64,000 nucleotides of DNA from Sedimentitalea nanhaiensis DSM 24252 (lineage in GTDB: Bacteria > Pseudomonadota > Alphaproteobacteria > Rhodobacterales > Rhodobacteraceae), in the NCBI RefSeq assembly GCF_000473225.1, contig NZ_KI421509.1, positions 2,010,434-2,074,433 of the forward strand, given 5' to 3'. Of the stretch, positions 46,961 through 56,329 are shown piece after piece; the stretch's first letter is position 1; every line of letters begins with the position of its first letter. Position numbers and translations under genes: made by a program. The notes under the pieces are model-generated. The model had not been told where the DNA came from. It made no database searches and saw nothing but the letters and a program-made list of their open reading frames with translations.

Positions 46961-47611
46961 TCAGAATTTCCCGTATTTAAGATAGGCCTTCTGCGGGTCC
47001 ATCCCTTCAAGGATGGCTTTGCGCACAAGGTTTTCGGTTTGCATGGCAATCAGGGACTGGTCGATGACATCCTCAAGGATTTCCGAAGGGATGCACACCA
47101 TTCCATCACGGTCTCCATGTAGCCAATCTCCAGAGCGGATCAGAACATCGCCGATCATGATGTCGACCTCAGTTGCCGTGGGCAGCCAGACCCCAACGAC
47201 GTCACGCGGCGTGTGATGGGTGCGCCAACATGGAAACCCAAGATTCAAGATGAAATTCGCATCCCGCAATGCGCCGTCGAGAACACACCCCAAGATGCCC
47301 TTGGACTGCAGCGTTTCGGCGGACAGCTCGCCCATCTGGGCCATCAAATGGGTGTGCGGTTGGGCAGTCCAGATATGGTCGGGTTTCGCCTTGGACAACA
47401 GCCCGGTCCACGCCAGCAGCGTCTCGTGGGGGTCAGCCATTTCATCGACGCGCCCCTCGATGGTCCATGCGGGGCCGCATAGCGTCATGTCGGGTTGCAG
47501 CGGCGTGATGCGTGGCGGCAGGGTAAAATTCTTGCGCCCCATGGCCCGTAAAACGTCGTGTATGACGCCTGTGTAACAGCTTTTAAGTTGTGGCAACCGA
47601 TTATCCGTCAT
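46961..47611 (-). CDS. RraA family protein (possible aldolase/decarboxylase)
   Basis: A 216-residue member of the RraA fold family, which includes 4-hydroxy-4-methyl-2-oxoglutarate aldolases acting on pyruvate-derived 2-keto acids, as well as RNase E inhibitors. Visible are GPAWTIEGR and LDGALRDANFI (the DGxxRD-type metal and substrate motif), GDWLHGDRDGMVCIP. In this catabolic setting an aldolase or oxaloacetate-decarboxylase-like activity is likelier than RNase control. It overlaps the mutarotase gene by 11 bases. Confidence 0.7.
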   Translation of the reverse strand: MTDNRLPQLKSCYTGVIHDVLRAMGRKNFTLPPRITPLQPDMTLCGPAWTIEGRVDEMADPHETLLAWTGLLSKAKPDHIWTAQPHTHLMAQMGELSAETLQSKGILGCVLDGALRDANFILNLGFPCWRTHHTPRDVVGVWLPTATEVDIMIGDVLIRSGDWLHGDRDGMVCIPSEILEDVIDQSLIAMQTENLVRKAILEGMDPQKAYLKYGKF

Positions 47612-47933
47612 GGTGAAACACCTCTTCCATCATTGCCCACCATTCACCCTCTTTTCGGGTGCCCAGCGGGGATTGCATAGGCATACAAATAGCCCACCAA
47701 GCCTGGGTTTTAGGGTCGGCGGCCATCTTGGCGGCATCCGCTTCGAAATCCTCGCCGTGGTACTCCCAATAGCCGAAAAGCAGGTTTTCTGGCTCGCGCA
47801 GATAAATTGAATAGTTGCGGATATTGCTGGCAGTGATCCCGTCAAGTATCTCGGGCCAGGTGTTTGCATGAAGCCGCTTATATTCCGGGATATGCTCGGG
47901 TTTGATCCCAATGACCATTGCCATGCGCTCCAT
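47601..47933 (-). CDS. L-rhamnose mutarotase family protein
   Basis: A 110-residue protein of the RhaM family, which interconverts anomers of L-rhamnose and related 6-deoxy sugars. It has YKRLHANTWPEIL with His22 at the position of the catalytic acid of E. coli RhaM, NYSIYLREPENLLFGYWEY, and WWAICMPMQSPL. The length is normal. The enzyme suggests the imported sugar is a 6-deoxy-hexose such as L-rhamnose or L-fucose. It lies 3 bases after the dehydratase gene. Confidence 0.85.
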   Translation of the reverse strand: MERMAMVIGIKPEHIPEYKRLHANTWPEILDGITASNIRNYSIYLREPENLLFGYWEYHGEDFEADAAKMAADPKTQAWWAICMPMQSPLGTRKEGEWWAMMEEVFHHDG

Positions 47934-47936
47934 GAT

Positions 47937-49052
47937 CTATCCTTCGATTGTTGCGCTTAGGCCTGCGATCGTGCGCGCAGTGATCGCGTCCCAGTCCCAG
48001 GCGATGCCCAACCCCGGGACCATCGGCGCATGCGCGCGCCCATTCCGGATATCAAGCCGTGAAGTTGTGATGTCATCCAGTTGCGGGATGTATTCCAGCA
48101 TCGGCGCATTGGGGACGGCGCAAGTGAGGCTGACATGCAGCTCCATCAAGAAATGCGGGCAGATCGAGACGTTGAATGCCTCGGCCAGATGCGCGATCTT
48201 GAGCCATGGGGTGATCCCGCCCACACGCGCCACATCGGCCTGCACAATGGTGCAAGCGCCCATCGCCAGATAGTCTTTGAATTGACCGAGGGAATACATG
48301 CTTTCGCCCACCGCGATCGGCACGCGAGAGGTTGCAGTCAACTGACGGTGTGCACCGATATCGTCTGCGGGCATGGGTTCTTCGAACCAGCCGACATCAA
48401 ACTCGGCCAGCATGTCCGCGCGTCGCCGTGCTTCGGACAGGGTGAAAGACTGGTTGGCATCGACAAGGATCTGATAGTCCGGGCCAACAGCCGCGCGCAC
48501 AGCCTTTATTCGCGCACGATCTTCAGCCAATGACGGTTTGCCGATCTTGATTTTGGACCCGGCAAAGCCCGTTTCCTGCATCGCAAGCGCGTCTGCCACC
48601 AAAGCATCCGTCGTAATATGCAACCACCCCCCCTCGGTGGAATAAAGCGGGACCGACGGCTTTGCGCCCCCGGCCAGCTGCCACAACGGAAGCCCAACCC
48701 GCAAGCTGCGCAAATCCCATAGCGCGGTATCAATTGCGGCCAGGGCGAGTGATGTGATTGCCCCGACCGCCGTTGCGTGAGTGGTAAAAAGAAGATCGCG
48801 CCAAATACTCTCGATTTCATCGGCGTTGCAGCCAATGATCTGCGGCAGCAGGGTGTCACGCAAAAGGCTGACAACCGCAGGACCACCCGAGCCGATGGTG
48901 TAGGAATATCCGGTTCCGGCATGCCCGTCGGCATCCGTCAATCTGACTATGGGCGTTTCTTGCGACACAAAAGACTGAATCGCATCGGAACGCATGACCT
49001 TGGGAACAAGGTCGACCATCAACACCTCGGCTTTGACGATCTCGGCCATCAC
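47937..49052 (-). CDS. Mandelate racemase/enolase superfamily acid-sugar dehydratase
   Basis: A 371-residue member of the mandelate racemase subgroup of the enolase superfamily. Active-site residues are in place: Lys167 and Lys169 (KIK), metal ligands Asp198, Glu224 and Glu250, and the Asp273-His300 dyad. It is shorter than typical L-fuconate dehydratases (about 430 residues), so the substrate may differ from L-fuconate. It overlaps the ABC ATPase gene by 4 bases and heads the enzyme part of the operon. Confidence 0.85.
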   Translation of the reverse strand: MMAEIVKAEVLMVDLVPKVMRSDAIQSFVSQETPIVRLTDADGHAGTGYSYTIGSGGPAVVSLLRDTLLPQIIGCNADEIESIWRDLLFTTHATAVGAITSLALAAIDTALWDLRSLRVGLPLWQLAGGAKPSVPLYSTEGGWLHITTDALVADALAMQETGFAGSKIKIGKPSLAEDRARIKAVRAAVGPDYQILVDANQSFTLSEARRRADMLAEFDVGWFEEPMPADDIGAHRQLTATSRVPIAVGESMYSLGQFKDYLAMGACTIVQADVARVGGITPWLKIAHLAEAFNVSICPHFLMELHVSLTCAVPNAPMLEYIPQLDDITTSRLDIRNGRAHAPMVPGLGIAWDWDAITARTIAGLSATIEG

Positions 49053-50143
49053 TGTTTCCGCACGGACTTGCCGGTGACGGCGTCAAACAGATGCACTTTT
49101 TCAATGGCGACCTCGAACTCCAGCACCTCGCCGGGTTCGACATTGCGGGGGCCAAACATCTTGCCCTGCGCTTCTTGGCCTGAGATGCTTGTGTAAAGAA
49201 TGGTTTCGGTTCCAAGCAGTTCTGACAGCGCAATTTTAAGGGTCAGTTTTGCGTTCTTGCCACTCTCTGCAATTCCGTGCCCAACGGGTGTCAAGTCATC
49301 AGGACGCAGGCCAAAAACGACCTCTTGCCCGTCTCGGACCAGATCGGCAAGACGGGTCGGAACTGGCAGCGCCGTTCCATCAGAAAAGACAACCTGATCG
49401 CCCTTAATCGTCGCGTTCAACAAGTTCATCGGCGGAGAGCCGATGAAGCTGGCGACAAAGGTATTCACCGGGTGATTGAACACTTCCATCGGGGTGCCGA
49501 CCTGTTCGATGTAGCCATCTTTCATAACGACAATCCGGTCGGCCAGTGTCATGGCTTCAACCTGATCGTGGGTCACATAGACGACAGTGGTTTTAACCTT
49601 TTGGTGCAGCTTCTTGATCTCGGTGCGCATCTGCACGCGCAGTTTAGCGTCCAGATTTGACAGGGGTTCATCAAACAAGAAGGCCTCGGGGTGGCGGACG
49701 ATGGCGCGCCCCATCGCAACCCGCTGGCGCTGTCCGCCAGACAGTTCGGCTGGTGCGCGCTCCATCAACTCGCCCAGCCCAAGGATCTCGGCGGCTTCGT
49801 TTACCCGTTCGGCAACGATGTCATCTGGATGCTTCGCGATCTTCAGCCCAAAGCCCAAATTTTCACGCACCGACATGTGCGGATAAAGCGCGTAATTCTG
49901 AAACACCATCGAGATGTTGCGTTTGCGCGGCGGCAGATCATTGACCACCTCGGGGCCGATCGAAACGGTCCCGTCCGAAATATCCTCAAGCCCCGCAATC
50001 ATACGAAGGGTGGTCGACTTGCCACAGCCCGAAGGCCCGACCAGCACCACAAATTCGTTATGCTCGATGTCCAGATTGATGCCATGCACCACCTCGACCT
50101 TGCCATAGCGCTTTACGACATTTTTTAAGGAAATTTCAGCCAT
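49049..50143 (-). CDS. Sugar ABC transporter ATPase (MalK/UgpC type)
   Basis: ATP-binding subunit of a class CUT1 sugar importer, 364 residues. Walker A is GPSGCGKST at 36-44, the Q-loop MVFQNYALYPH, the signature LSGGQRQRVAMGRA, Walker B AFLFDEPLSNLD and the switch histidine region VYVTHDQVEAMTLAD. A C-terminal TOBE regulatory domain of about 120 residues is present, as in MalK/UgpC. The two permeases are encoded just upstream on the same strand. Confidence 0.95.
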   Translation of the reverse strand: MAEISLKNVVKRYGKVEVVHGINLDIEHNEFVVLVGPSGCGKSTTLRMIAGLEDISDGTVSIGPEVVNDLPPRKRNISMVFQNYALYPHMSVRENLGFGLKIAKHPDDIVAERVNEAAEILGLGELMERAPAELSGGQRQRVAMGRAIVRHPEAFLFDEPLSNLDAKLRVQMRTEIKKLHQKVKTTVVYVTHDQVEAMTLADRIVVMKDGYIEQVGTPMEVFNHPVNTFVASFIGSPPMNLLNATIKGDQVVFSDGTALPVPTRLADLVRDGQEVVFGLRPDDLTPVGHGIAESGKNAKLTLKIALSELLGTETILYTSISGQEAQGKMFGPRNVEPGEVLEFEVAIEKVHLFDAVTGKSVRKQ

Positions 50144-50146
50144 GTC

Positions 50147-51004
50147 TTATCCTTTGACGCCGCCAAATGTAAGGCCGGCGATGAGGTGTTTCTGAACGAG
50201 GAAAGTAAGGATCAACGCGGGGATGATGATGATCACCGCCATGGCTGACATACCTGCCCAGTCGATTGTAAATTGTGCGGTAAAGTCCATCAGACCTACC
50301 GGAAGAGTTTTGCTGTCCGTGGACCGCGTGAGGTTCGACGCCAGCGCGTATTCATTCCACGACGTCAGGAAGGCAAAGATACCCGCACTGGCGATCCCGG
50401 ATTTGGCCAGAGGAAATTCAATCTTCCAAAATGCCTGCCAACGTGTGCAGCCATCGACCTGAGCGGCTTCAGACATCTCTTTGGGGATTTGCCGAAAGAA
50501 GCCGTCGATCAACCAGATGGTAAAGGGCACGTTCAGCGCGACATAGACAATGATCAGACCCAGCTTGGTGTCGATCAACCCTATGCGGCTCCAGATCATG
50601 AAAATGGGCAGAGACAGGGCGATGCCCGGCACGGTGCGCGACAACATCAGCCCCAGAAACAAGCCATTCTTGAAACTGAAGCGGTAACGGGCAAAAGCGT
50701 ACCCACCGGACATGCCGATCAAAAGGGCAATCGCCGTACTGGTCAAAGCGATGATCAGCGAGTTTGTGAAATAAGCCGGGACCGGAATGGCGACCTGATC
50801 GGCTCCAAACCCAAAGATCTTGGCAAAATTGTTCAAGTTCGGATCCTCGGGGATCCAGACCGGGGGCTTGGCCAGCACCTCGCCATTGGGGCGGAAGGCG
50901 GTCAGCACGACCCACAGGCCCGGCACGCAAATGACCACCATCAGAATGAAGGTCAGCCCCCATGTGGCAACCGAGCCGATTTTTTTGCGCAAGGATCCAT
51001 CCAT
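50147..51004 (-). CDS. Sugar ABC transporter permease (MalG type)
   Basis: Inner-membrane permease of 285 residues with six predicted helices and the EAA motif SEAAQVDGCTRWQAFWKIEFPLAKSG (split here only for position: about 198-223), which contacts the ATPase. The start at 51004 overlaps the stop of the preceding permease gene (ATGA), so the longer frame to 51157 is not used. It ends 3 bases before the ATPase gene. Together with the MalF-type protein it forms the channel. Confidence 0.93.
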   Translation of the reverse strand: MDGSLRKKIGSVATWGLTFILMVVICVPGLWVVLTAFRPNGEVLAKPPVWIPEDPNLNNFAKIFGFGADQVAIPVPAYFTNSLIIALTSTAIALLIGMSGGYAFARYRFSFKNGLFLGLMLSRTVPGIALSLPIFMIWSRIGLIDTKLGLIIVYVALNVPFTIWLIDGFFRQIPKEMSEAAQVDGCTRWQAFWKIEFPLAKSGIASAGIFAFLTSWNEYALASNLTRSTDSKTLPVGLMDFTAQFTIDWAGMSAMAVIIIIPALILTFLVQKHLIAGLTFGGVKG

Positions 51005-51921
51005 CAATCGGCCCCTCCCATGTATTTGCGAGCTGCGAGCAGCTTGGTGAAGAAATAATAGGTGAAAGCGATGGACAGCAGGATCGACACATAAGCCATC
51101 GCATTGGCCTGTCCCATACGGGCGTTGTCGTAGCCAGTGCGCGCAATCATGGTCCATAGCAGTTCGGTGCGGCCGGCTGGACCGCCCCCGGTCATCACAT
51201 CCACGATGTCATAGGCTCGCGCCACATCCAGCGAGCGGATTGTCATCGCGATGAACACAAAGGGCATCAGGAACGGCAGCGTTATGTGGCGAAACACTTG
51301 CCACGGGTTGCAGCCGTCGACCTTTGCGGCCTCAAGCGGATCGCGAGGCATGGCAAACAGGCCAGCGAGAAGGAGAATGGCGAACACCGATGTGCTCATC
51401 CAGACTTCGGCGAAGATGATCGAGAAATTGGCAAGATACTTGTCGACCAGCCAGGGAATGGCACCGTCGCTAAGCCCAAGAGACTGAAGGGCATTGTTCA
51501 GAATGCCGATATTGTCATTGAAAACGAATTTGAACTGATAGCCAACGAGGATCGGAGAAAACATCATCGGGAACATCATGATCGTGCGCAGCGTGCGCTG
51601 GCCCCATGTGATCCTGTTGATCAGAAGCGCAATGCCCAGACCCAGCAGAAATTCAAGGTTCAGCGCAATGGTCAGAAAGACGATCGTACGACCGAAGGCG
51701 ATCCAGAAATCACCGTCGGCAAAGATGCGTTTGTAGTTGCGCAACCCGACCCATTGCCAAAGGCTTTCTGGCCGGATTAACCGGTAGCCCGTAAAGCTGG
51801 TGTAGAGCGAGAACAGCAATGGCAGCACGACGACAAAGGCTAGCGTCAGCAATGCCGGAAGCAGCAGCAGATATGGCGTGTATTGTTCCCGTTGCCAAAA
51901 CGGTGGGCGATTGGTGGCCAT
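51004..51921 (-). CDS. Sugar ABC transporter permease (MalF type)
   Basis: Inner-membrane permease of 305 residues with six predicted helices, beginning with a basic cytoplasmic tail (MATNRPPFWQREQYTPY). The EAA motif reads EAAKVDGCNPWQVFRHITLP. It overlaps the MalG-type gene by one codon-scale ATGA junction and follows the binding-protein gene by about 70 bases. It lacks the long periplasmic loop of enterobacterial MalF. Confidence 0.93.
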   Translation of the reverse strand: MATNRPPFWQREQYTPYLLLLPALLTLAFVVVLPLLFSLYTSFTGYRLIRPESLWQWVGLRNYKRIFADGDFWIAFGRTIVFLTIALNLEFLLGLGIALLINRITWGQRTLRTIMMFPMMFSPILVGYQFKFVFNDNIGILNNALQSLGLSDGAIPWLVDKYLANFSIIFAEVWMSTSVFAILLLAGLFAMPRDPLEAAKVDGCNPWQVFRHITLPFLMPFVFIAMTIRSLDVARAYDIVDVMTGGGPAGRTELLWTMIARTGYDNARMGQANAMAYVSILLSIAFTYYFFTKLLAARKYMGGAD

Positions 51922-51992
51922 GATGTGGCAGCCTTTATTATAGCTTCAGAACTGGCGCAGGCCTTGCAGCCCACGCCAGCCCAGGAAGGTTC

Positions 51993-53312
51993 CTAGAGAT
52001 AGCCCGCGTCTTCCATGACGATCCGCGCGGCTTCAGCAGCCTCATCAAGAGCTTCTTGTGGTGTCTTCTCACCCAGGATCGCAGCCTGAAGCTGCGGCCA
52101 GATCTCGTTAGAGACCTCAATCCACGGCGTGATCAGCGGCGGTGTGAAGGCATCTTCGCTCATCGAAACCGCATAGGTTTCAAATACCTGAACCAGGAAA
52201 TCATTGCCGCCCGCGGCAAATTTCGCTTTGGCATCATCCCAGACCTTGGTTCGTGTAGGAAGAAGACCGGCTGTGGCCTCGATCATCTGGCTGTCGTGGT
52301 TGGTCAGGAAGGTGATGAAAGATGCGGCGGCATCTTTGTTGTCACATGTTTCGGTGATAGAGAACGTGTGGCTTCCGGACCAACCGGTGCGGATGCCTGC
52401 CGAGCCTTTTGGCGCACGGATCAGACCGACGTCGCCGGCAACTTTGGAATTCTCGGGGTCGTTGAAAAACGAAGCCCAGCCGGCCCAATCAAGGTCCATT
52501 GCCACCGTGCCAGAAGCAAAGCCAAGCCCGGTGTCATCCCAGAGATAGTTCAACGCGCCAGCAGGAACCGCTTTGGCATCATAGAGATCCTTGAAAAAAT
52601 TCACAGCCTCGACGCCAGCTTCTGAGTTGAAAATGGGGTTCCAGTCGTCATCAAACAGCGCGCCGCCATTGGCGACAAGCAGTTCATAGAAGCGACCGGT
52701 GATCGCCTCGTCCTTGCCCACAAACTGCGTGCCATAGAAGGTTGGCGCATTGGCAAAAAAGATCGCCTGATCCTTGACCTGGTCCCAGGTTTCGGGCGGC
52801 ACCAGATCATAGCCGTACTCTGCCTTGAAGGCTGCCTTTTTGTCTTCATCTTCATAGAGCGACTTGATGTAGTACAGGTTTGAGATGTCGGAGTGGCGCG
52901 GCAGTTGCAGCAGACGGCCATTTATGGTTGAATTTTTCAGCGCCAGTTCCTGAAACTCAGCCAGCACATCTTCACTGATAACACCATTGAGGTCTATGTA
53001 GATCGACCCATATTGTGGTGCAAAGCTGGTGTGATTGGACCCCACGCACCAATCCAGGGTGCCCGCAGCAATGTCCTGTTTAATCTCGCGATCCAGCTCG
53101 AAGTGGTTCTTGCGCGACAGCACGTCCACTTCTGCGCCCGTCATCGCTTCCCACTCTGCAATGCGCGAATAGAGCGGCTCATACTGCGCGCCGCCGATCA
53201 ACTTCACGCGCAGCGTGTAACCATCGAATTCACCAGCCGTTGCGGGCGCACTGGTCATTGCGAGGTGCAGCCCCGCACCCATTGCCAGATATCTAAGAAT
53301 TGAGGACTTCAT
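51993..53312 (-). CDS. Extracellular sugar-binding protein of the ABC importer
   Basis: Family 1 solute-binding protein of 439 residues. A signal peptide (MKSSILRYLAMGAGLHLAMTSAPATAG) is followed by the mature binding domain with YEPLYSRIAEWEAMTGAEV, GRLLQLPRHSDISNLYYIK and several aromatic residues suited to sugar stacking. The start at 53312 has GGGAG six bases upstream, better than the longer frame. As first gene of the operon, its upstream region (53313-53450) should hold the promoter. Confidence 0.9.
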   Translation of the reverse strand: MKSSILRYLAMGAGLHLAMTSAPATAGEFDGYTLRVKLIGGAQYEPLYSRIAEWEAMTGAEVDVLSRKNHFELDREIKQDIAAGTLDWCVGSNHTSFAPQYGSIYIDLNGVISEDVLAEFQELALKNSTINGRLLQLPRHSDISNLYYIKSLYEDEDKKAAFKAEYGYDLVPPETWDQVKDQAIFFANAPTFYGTQFVGKDEAITGRFYELLVANGGALFDDDWNPIFNSEAGVEAVNFFKDLYDAKAVPAGALNYLWDDTGLGFASGTVAMDLDWAGWASFFNDPENSKVAGDVGLIRAPKGSAGIRTGWSGSHTFSITETCDNKDAAASFITFLTNHDSQMIEATAGLLPTRTKVWDDAKAKFAAGGNDFLVQVFETYAVSMSEDAFTPPLITPWIEVSNEIWPQLQAAILGEKTPQEALDEAAEAARIVMEDAGYL

Positions 53313-53450
53313 AGGTAACTCCCTTTTTTGATTGTGTTGGATGAAACTCCGGTATCGTATGAATATTTTACCCAAGGATATCCGGCTATAGATCGAGTCC
53401 CATCAGATGGTTTGGAATGACTGTGTGGGATGGCAATTGCATTTCTCATC

Positions 53451-54741
53451 TCACTGAACTCCAAAAATCAGGTTTGGCAGAGCCAGTGATAGAAACGGTA
53501 GGTAGGTTAGCAGCAGCAGAACCGCGACGATCATTGCAAGAAACGGGAGGAGTGCTTTCGTGAAGTCACTGATCGAAACGCCGGTAATACCGCATGTGAT
53601 GAACATCAGCGTACCCAGTGGTGGCGTTAGCCCCGCGATGGTCAGGTTAAGGACCATGACGATCCCGAAATGGACTGGGTCGATGCCAACCGCACTGATC
53701 GCCGGAACAAGGATCGGCGTCAGGATGATCAGCGCGGCCCCCCCCCTCAATAAATGCTCCCAGGACCAGAAGCAGCAGATTGATCACCAGCAGCAAAAGA
53801 ATCGGGTTCTCAGTGATCGCAAGCAAGCCTTTGGAAATCTTGTCCGGGATCTGGTGCCACGCGAAGTAGTAGCCCAGCGAGGCGGCTGCAGCGATCACGA
53901 GCATAACCACTGCGGTGGCCATCGCAGCCTCCAGCAGGATTTTTGCGCTCTCCCGCAGCTTGAGTTCACGGTAGGCAATTCCAACAATTGTCGCGTAGAT
54001 AACAGCAGCGGCTCCGGCTTCGGTTGGGGTAAAAAAGCCAAAACGAATGCCGCCAATGATTCCAATCGGCATGAGGAGCGCCCAGAAGGCGTGTACGAAA
54101 GCCGACCCGCGCTCGGGCCAGCTTGCCCGTTGGTCGCGCATGGGGCGGTAGCCCCGCAGAGTAGAAATACGGCCCGCGACAAGCATCAACCCAACGCAGA
54201 GTACAAATCCCGGTAGAAAGCCCGCCGCGAACAGCCTGCCGATAGAGACGTTTCCCAGAAAGCCGTACAGGATCAGTCCGATCCCGGGCGGTATGATCAC
54301 AGATATGATCGAGGAACAGGCGGTCACCGCAGCCGAAAACGGTGCCTCATAGCCTCGTTTTGTCATTTCCGGCACTAAGATTTTGCTTTGCATGGCCGCA
54401 TCGGCATTGGCCGATCCGCTCATCCCGCCCATGAGGGTGCTGAGCATGATGTTCACTTGCGCGAGCCCTCCGACCATATGGCCGACAAAGGCATCCGCCA
54501 GCAGCATCAGGCGATTGGTGATACCGCTCGCATTCATGATAACACCGGCCAGGATGAAAAACGGTACGGCCAAAAGCGGGAAAGAGTGGGTAACAGCCAC
54601 AAAACGCTGAATGAACAGCTCTTGCGGTACGCCCGACGACATCATGAAGAAGGACAGGCTTGCGATCGCAATGGCAAATGCCACCTGAAGGTTAAGCGCA
54701 AGAAGCACCAGAAAAACGATGATCGGGAACCACTCCATCAC
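53451..54741 (-). pseudogene. dctM: TRAP transporter large permease DctM, frameshifted at G9 tract
   Basis: Large membrane subunit of a TRAP transporter, broken into two frames. The first (54741 down to the tract) has the normal DctM start and membrane helices up to LLLVLGAFIEGG. The second continues with the expected GGAALIILTPILVPAI and LTIAGLTPPLGTLMFITCG to the stop at 53451. The break falls exactly in a run of nine G on the coding strand (53738-53746). Eight G would restore a normal protein of about 429 residues. It could be a sequencing error, a real mutation or a phase-variable tract. It overlaps dctQ by 4 bases. Confidence 0.85.
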
Positions 54742-55256
54742 AGGTTTTCGCTCTCATCCGCCGCGGTGCTCGAACCAATAAAGCCGAAGTCCCGCATGAT
54801 CTGAGTGATCAAAGTCAGGGACATCGAAAGAAAACAAAGTGCAGGTGCGAGATAAACGTAGGAAAACGGGATGCGCAGAACTGGCGATGGACGATTGAAG
54901 GACTTTCCGACCATCGTCAGCGAAAGAAACGTCGCGTAGGCCAGAAAGATCACCAGCACGCATTTCATCAGAACTGACAACCCGCGACGCTGTTTTTCGG
55001 GCAATAGATCGGTCAGCACGGGAACGCTGACATGCATACCGCGCCGAAACGCAGCAGATGCGCCAATGAAGGCAACCCATGAAAACGCCAGCCCGGAAAG
55101 CTCGGTTGACCAGACTGCCGATTCAATGGGCAACAGGCGTGAAACGATACCCCAGATAACACTGGCAAGCACAACCAAAAGGGCAACGCAAGCGGTTAGG
55201 TCTTCTGTGCTCGCCAGGGTTTTTGCAAGTTGTGCTCGGGTCATCTGGGATCTCAA
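54738..55256 (-). CDS. dctQ: TRAP transporter small permease DctQ
   Basis: Small membrane subunit, 172 residues, with four predicted helices and the DctQ-type motifs LAFSWVAFIGASAAFRRGMH and a GMHVSV segment. It forms the membrane unit with DctM encoded immediately downstream with a 4-base overlap. Located between the binding protein and the large permease in the usual P-Q-M order. Confidence 0.88.
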   Translation of the reverse strand: MRSQMTRAQLAKTLASTEDLTACVALLVVLASVIWGIVSRLLPIESAVWSTELSGLAFSWVAFIGASAAFRRGMHVSVPVLTDLLPEKQRRGLSVLMKCVLVIFLAYATFLSLTMVGKSFNRPSPVLRIPFSYVYLAPALCFLSMSLTLITQIMRDFGFIGSSTAADESENL

Positions 55257-55312
55257 TTGTCTGAAGGCTGACGCGACGCTAGAACCACAATCGCTTGCAC
55301 CGGTTTTCGGGA

Positions 55313-56296
55313 CTACTTGTCTAGGATCGCACGCACTTGGTCATAAAGACCTGGAGTCCAGCCCGGGAATTGCTCGTAAACGCTTGTGGTTGCGGCCTGG
55401 AAGCCGGCAATGTCGACATCTTCGTGAAATGCGACCCCTTCGGCCTCGAGCTGGTCCCGATACTCGCCATCGCTTTCCATAACCATCTTGGTCATGAACT
55501 CGCCTGCGGCCACTGACTCTTCGATCAGGGCTGCCTGAACGTTTTCCGGATAGGACGCGAAGAGCTCCGCATTCATGATCGGTCCGATAAAGGCGTTGAA
55601 ATGTCCGGTCAGAGAGATGTGCTTGGCATTTTCATACAGTTTCGCGCCCACGATGGCAGAAAGCGGGGCTTCAGCAGCATCGACAACTCCCGATGAAAGC
55701 CCGGTGTAGACTTCAGACCACGCAATCTGGATGCCGTCTGCGCCCATTGCCTTGAAGGTTTCGATCCACATCGTGTTTGGCGGAACCCGGATGGCCAGAC
55801 CATCTGTCGAGTTCATATCCTTCACCGGCCGGTTTGAAATAATGTGGCGCGCGCCGTAGAGCCAATTCATGGTGAGAACTTCGAAGTTACCGCTTTCGCG
55901 AACTTTGTCTTTCATCCCTGCGTACAGATCAGACTCCAGCAGTTTGCTGAAATCATTGGGATCGCTCATCAGATAGGGGCCAGCCAAAACGCCGAAATCC
56001 GGCGCATAGTCAGACAAATATCCTGGATCAGCAATTTGGATGATAGGTGCACCCAAATTAACCTGTTCATAGACTTCCGCGTTCGATCCAAGCTGTGCGC
56101 CCGCGAACACCGAGATTTCCACCGCGCCGTTTGTGCGCTCGCTAACGCGCCTGGCATATTCCAGCGCGGCGGCCTGGATGGGGCTGGATTCGCTCGTCAC
56201 ATGCGCCAGGCGCAGTTCGATATCCGCGGCTAATGCCGGAAGGACAAGGCCCGCCTGCACAACACCGGCGACCAACCACGCTGATAACTTCGTCAT
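55313..56296 (-). CDS. dctP: TRAP transporter solute-binding protein DctP
   Basis: Periplasmic binding protein of 327 residues. The signal peptide (MTKLSAWLVAGVVQAGLVLPALA) leads to the DctP fold with LRLAHVTSESSPIQAAA, SVFAGAQLGSNAEVYEQV and the arginine-containing IRVPPNTMWIETFKAMGA segment that in this family contacts a carboxylate of the ligand. The substrate is therefore probably an organic or sugar acid. The start at 56296 is chosen by the signal peptide, against a frame start 11 codons earlier. Confidence 0.88.
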   Translation of the reverse strand: MTKLSAWLVAGVVQAGLVLPALAADIELRLAHVTSESSPIQAAALEYARRVSERTNGAVEISVFAGAQLGSNAEVYEQVNLGAPIIQIADPGYLSDYAPDFGVLAGPYLMSDPNDFSKLLESDLYAGMKDKVRESGNFEVLTMNWLYGARHIISNRPVKDMNSTDGLAIRVPPNTMWIETFKAMGADGIQIAWSEVYTGLSSGVVDAAEAPLSAIVGAKLYENAKHISLTGHFNAFIGPIMNAELFASYPENVQAALIEESVAAGEFMTKMVMESDGEYRDQLEAEGVAFHEDVDIAGFQAATTSVYEQFPGWTPGLYDQVRAILDK

Positions 56297-56329
56297 TTCA
56301 TCATCATCCTCATTGTATATCTTGCGCAA

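Noticed and set aside
48627..48633. Seven-C run within the enolase-superfamily gene
   Set aside because: Checked for a frameshift like those at the nine-base runs; the reading frame is intact and the protein continues normally. A similar seven-C run near 9369 is also in frame.
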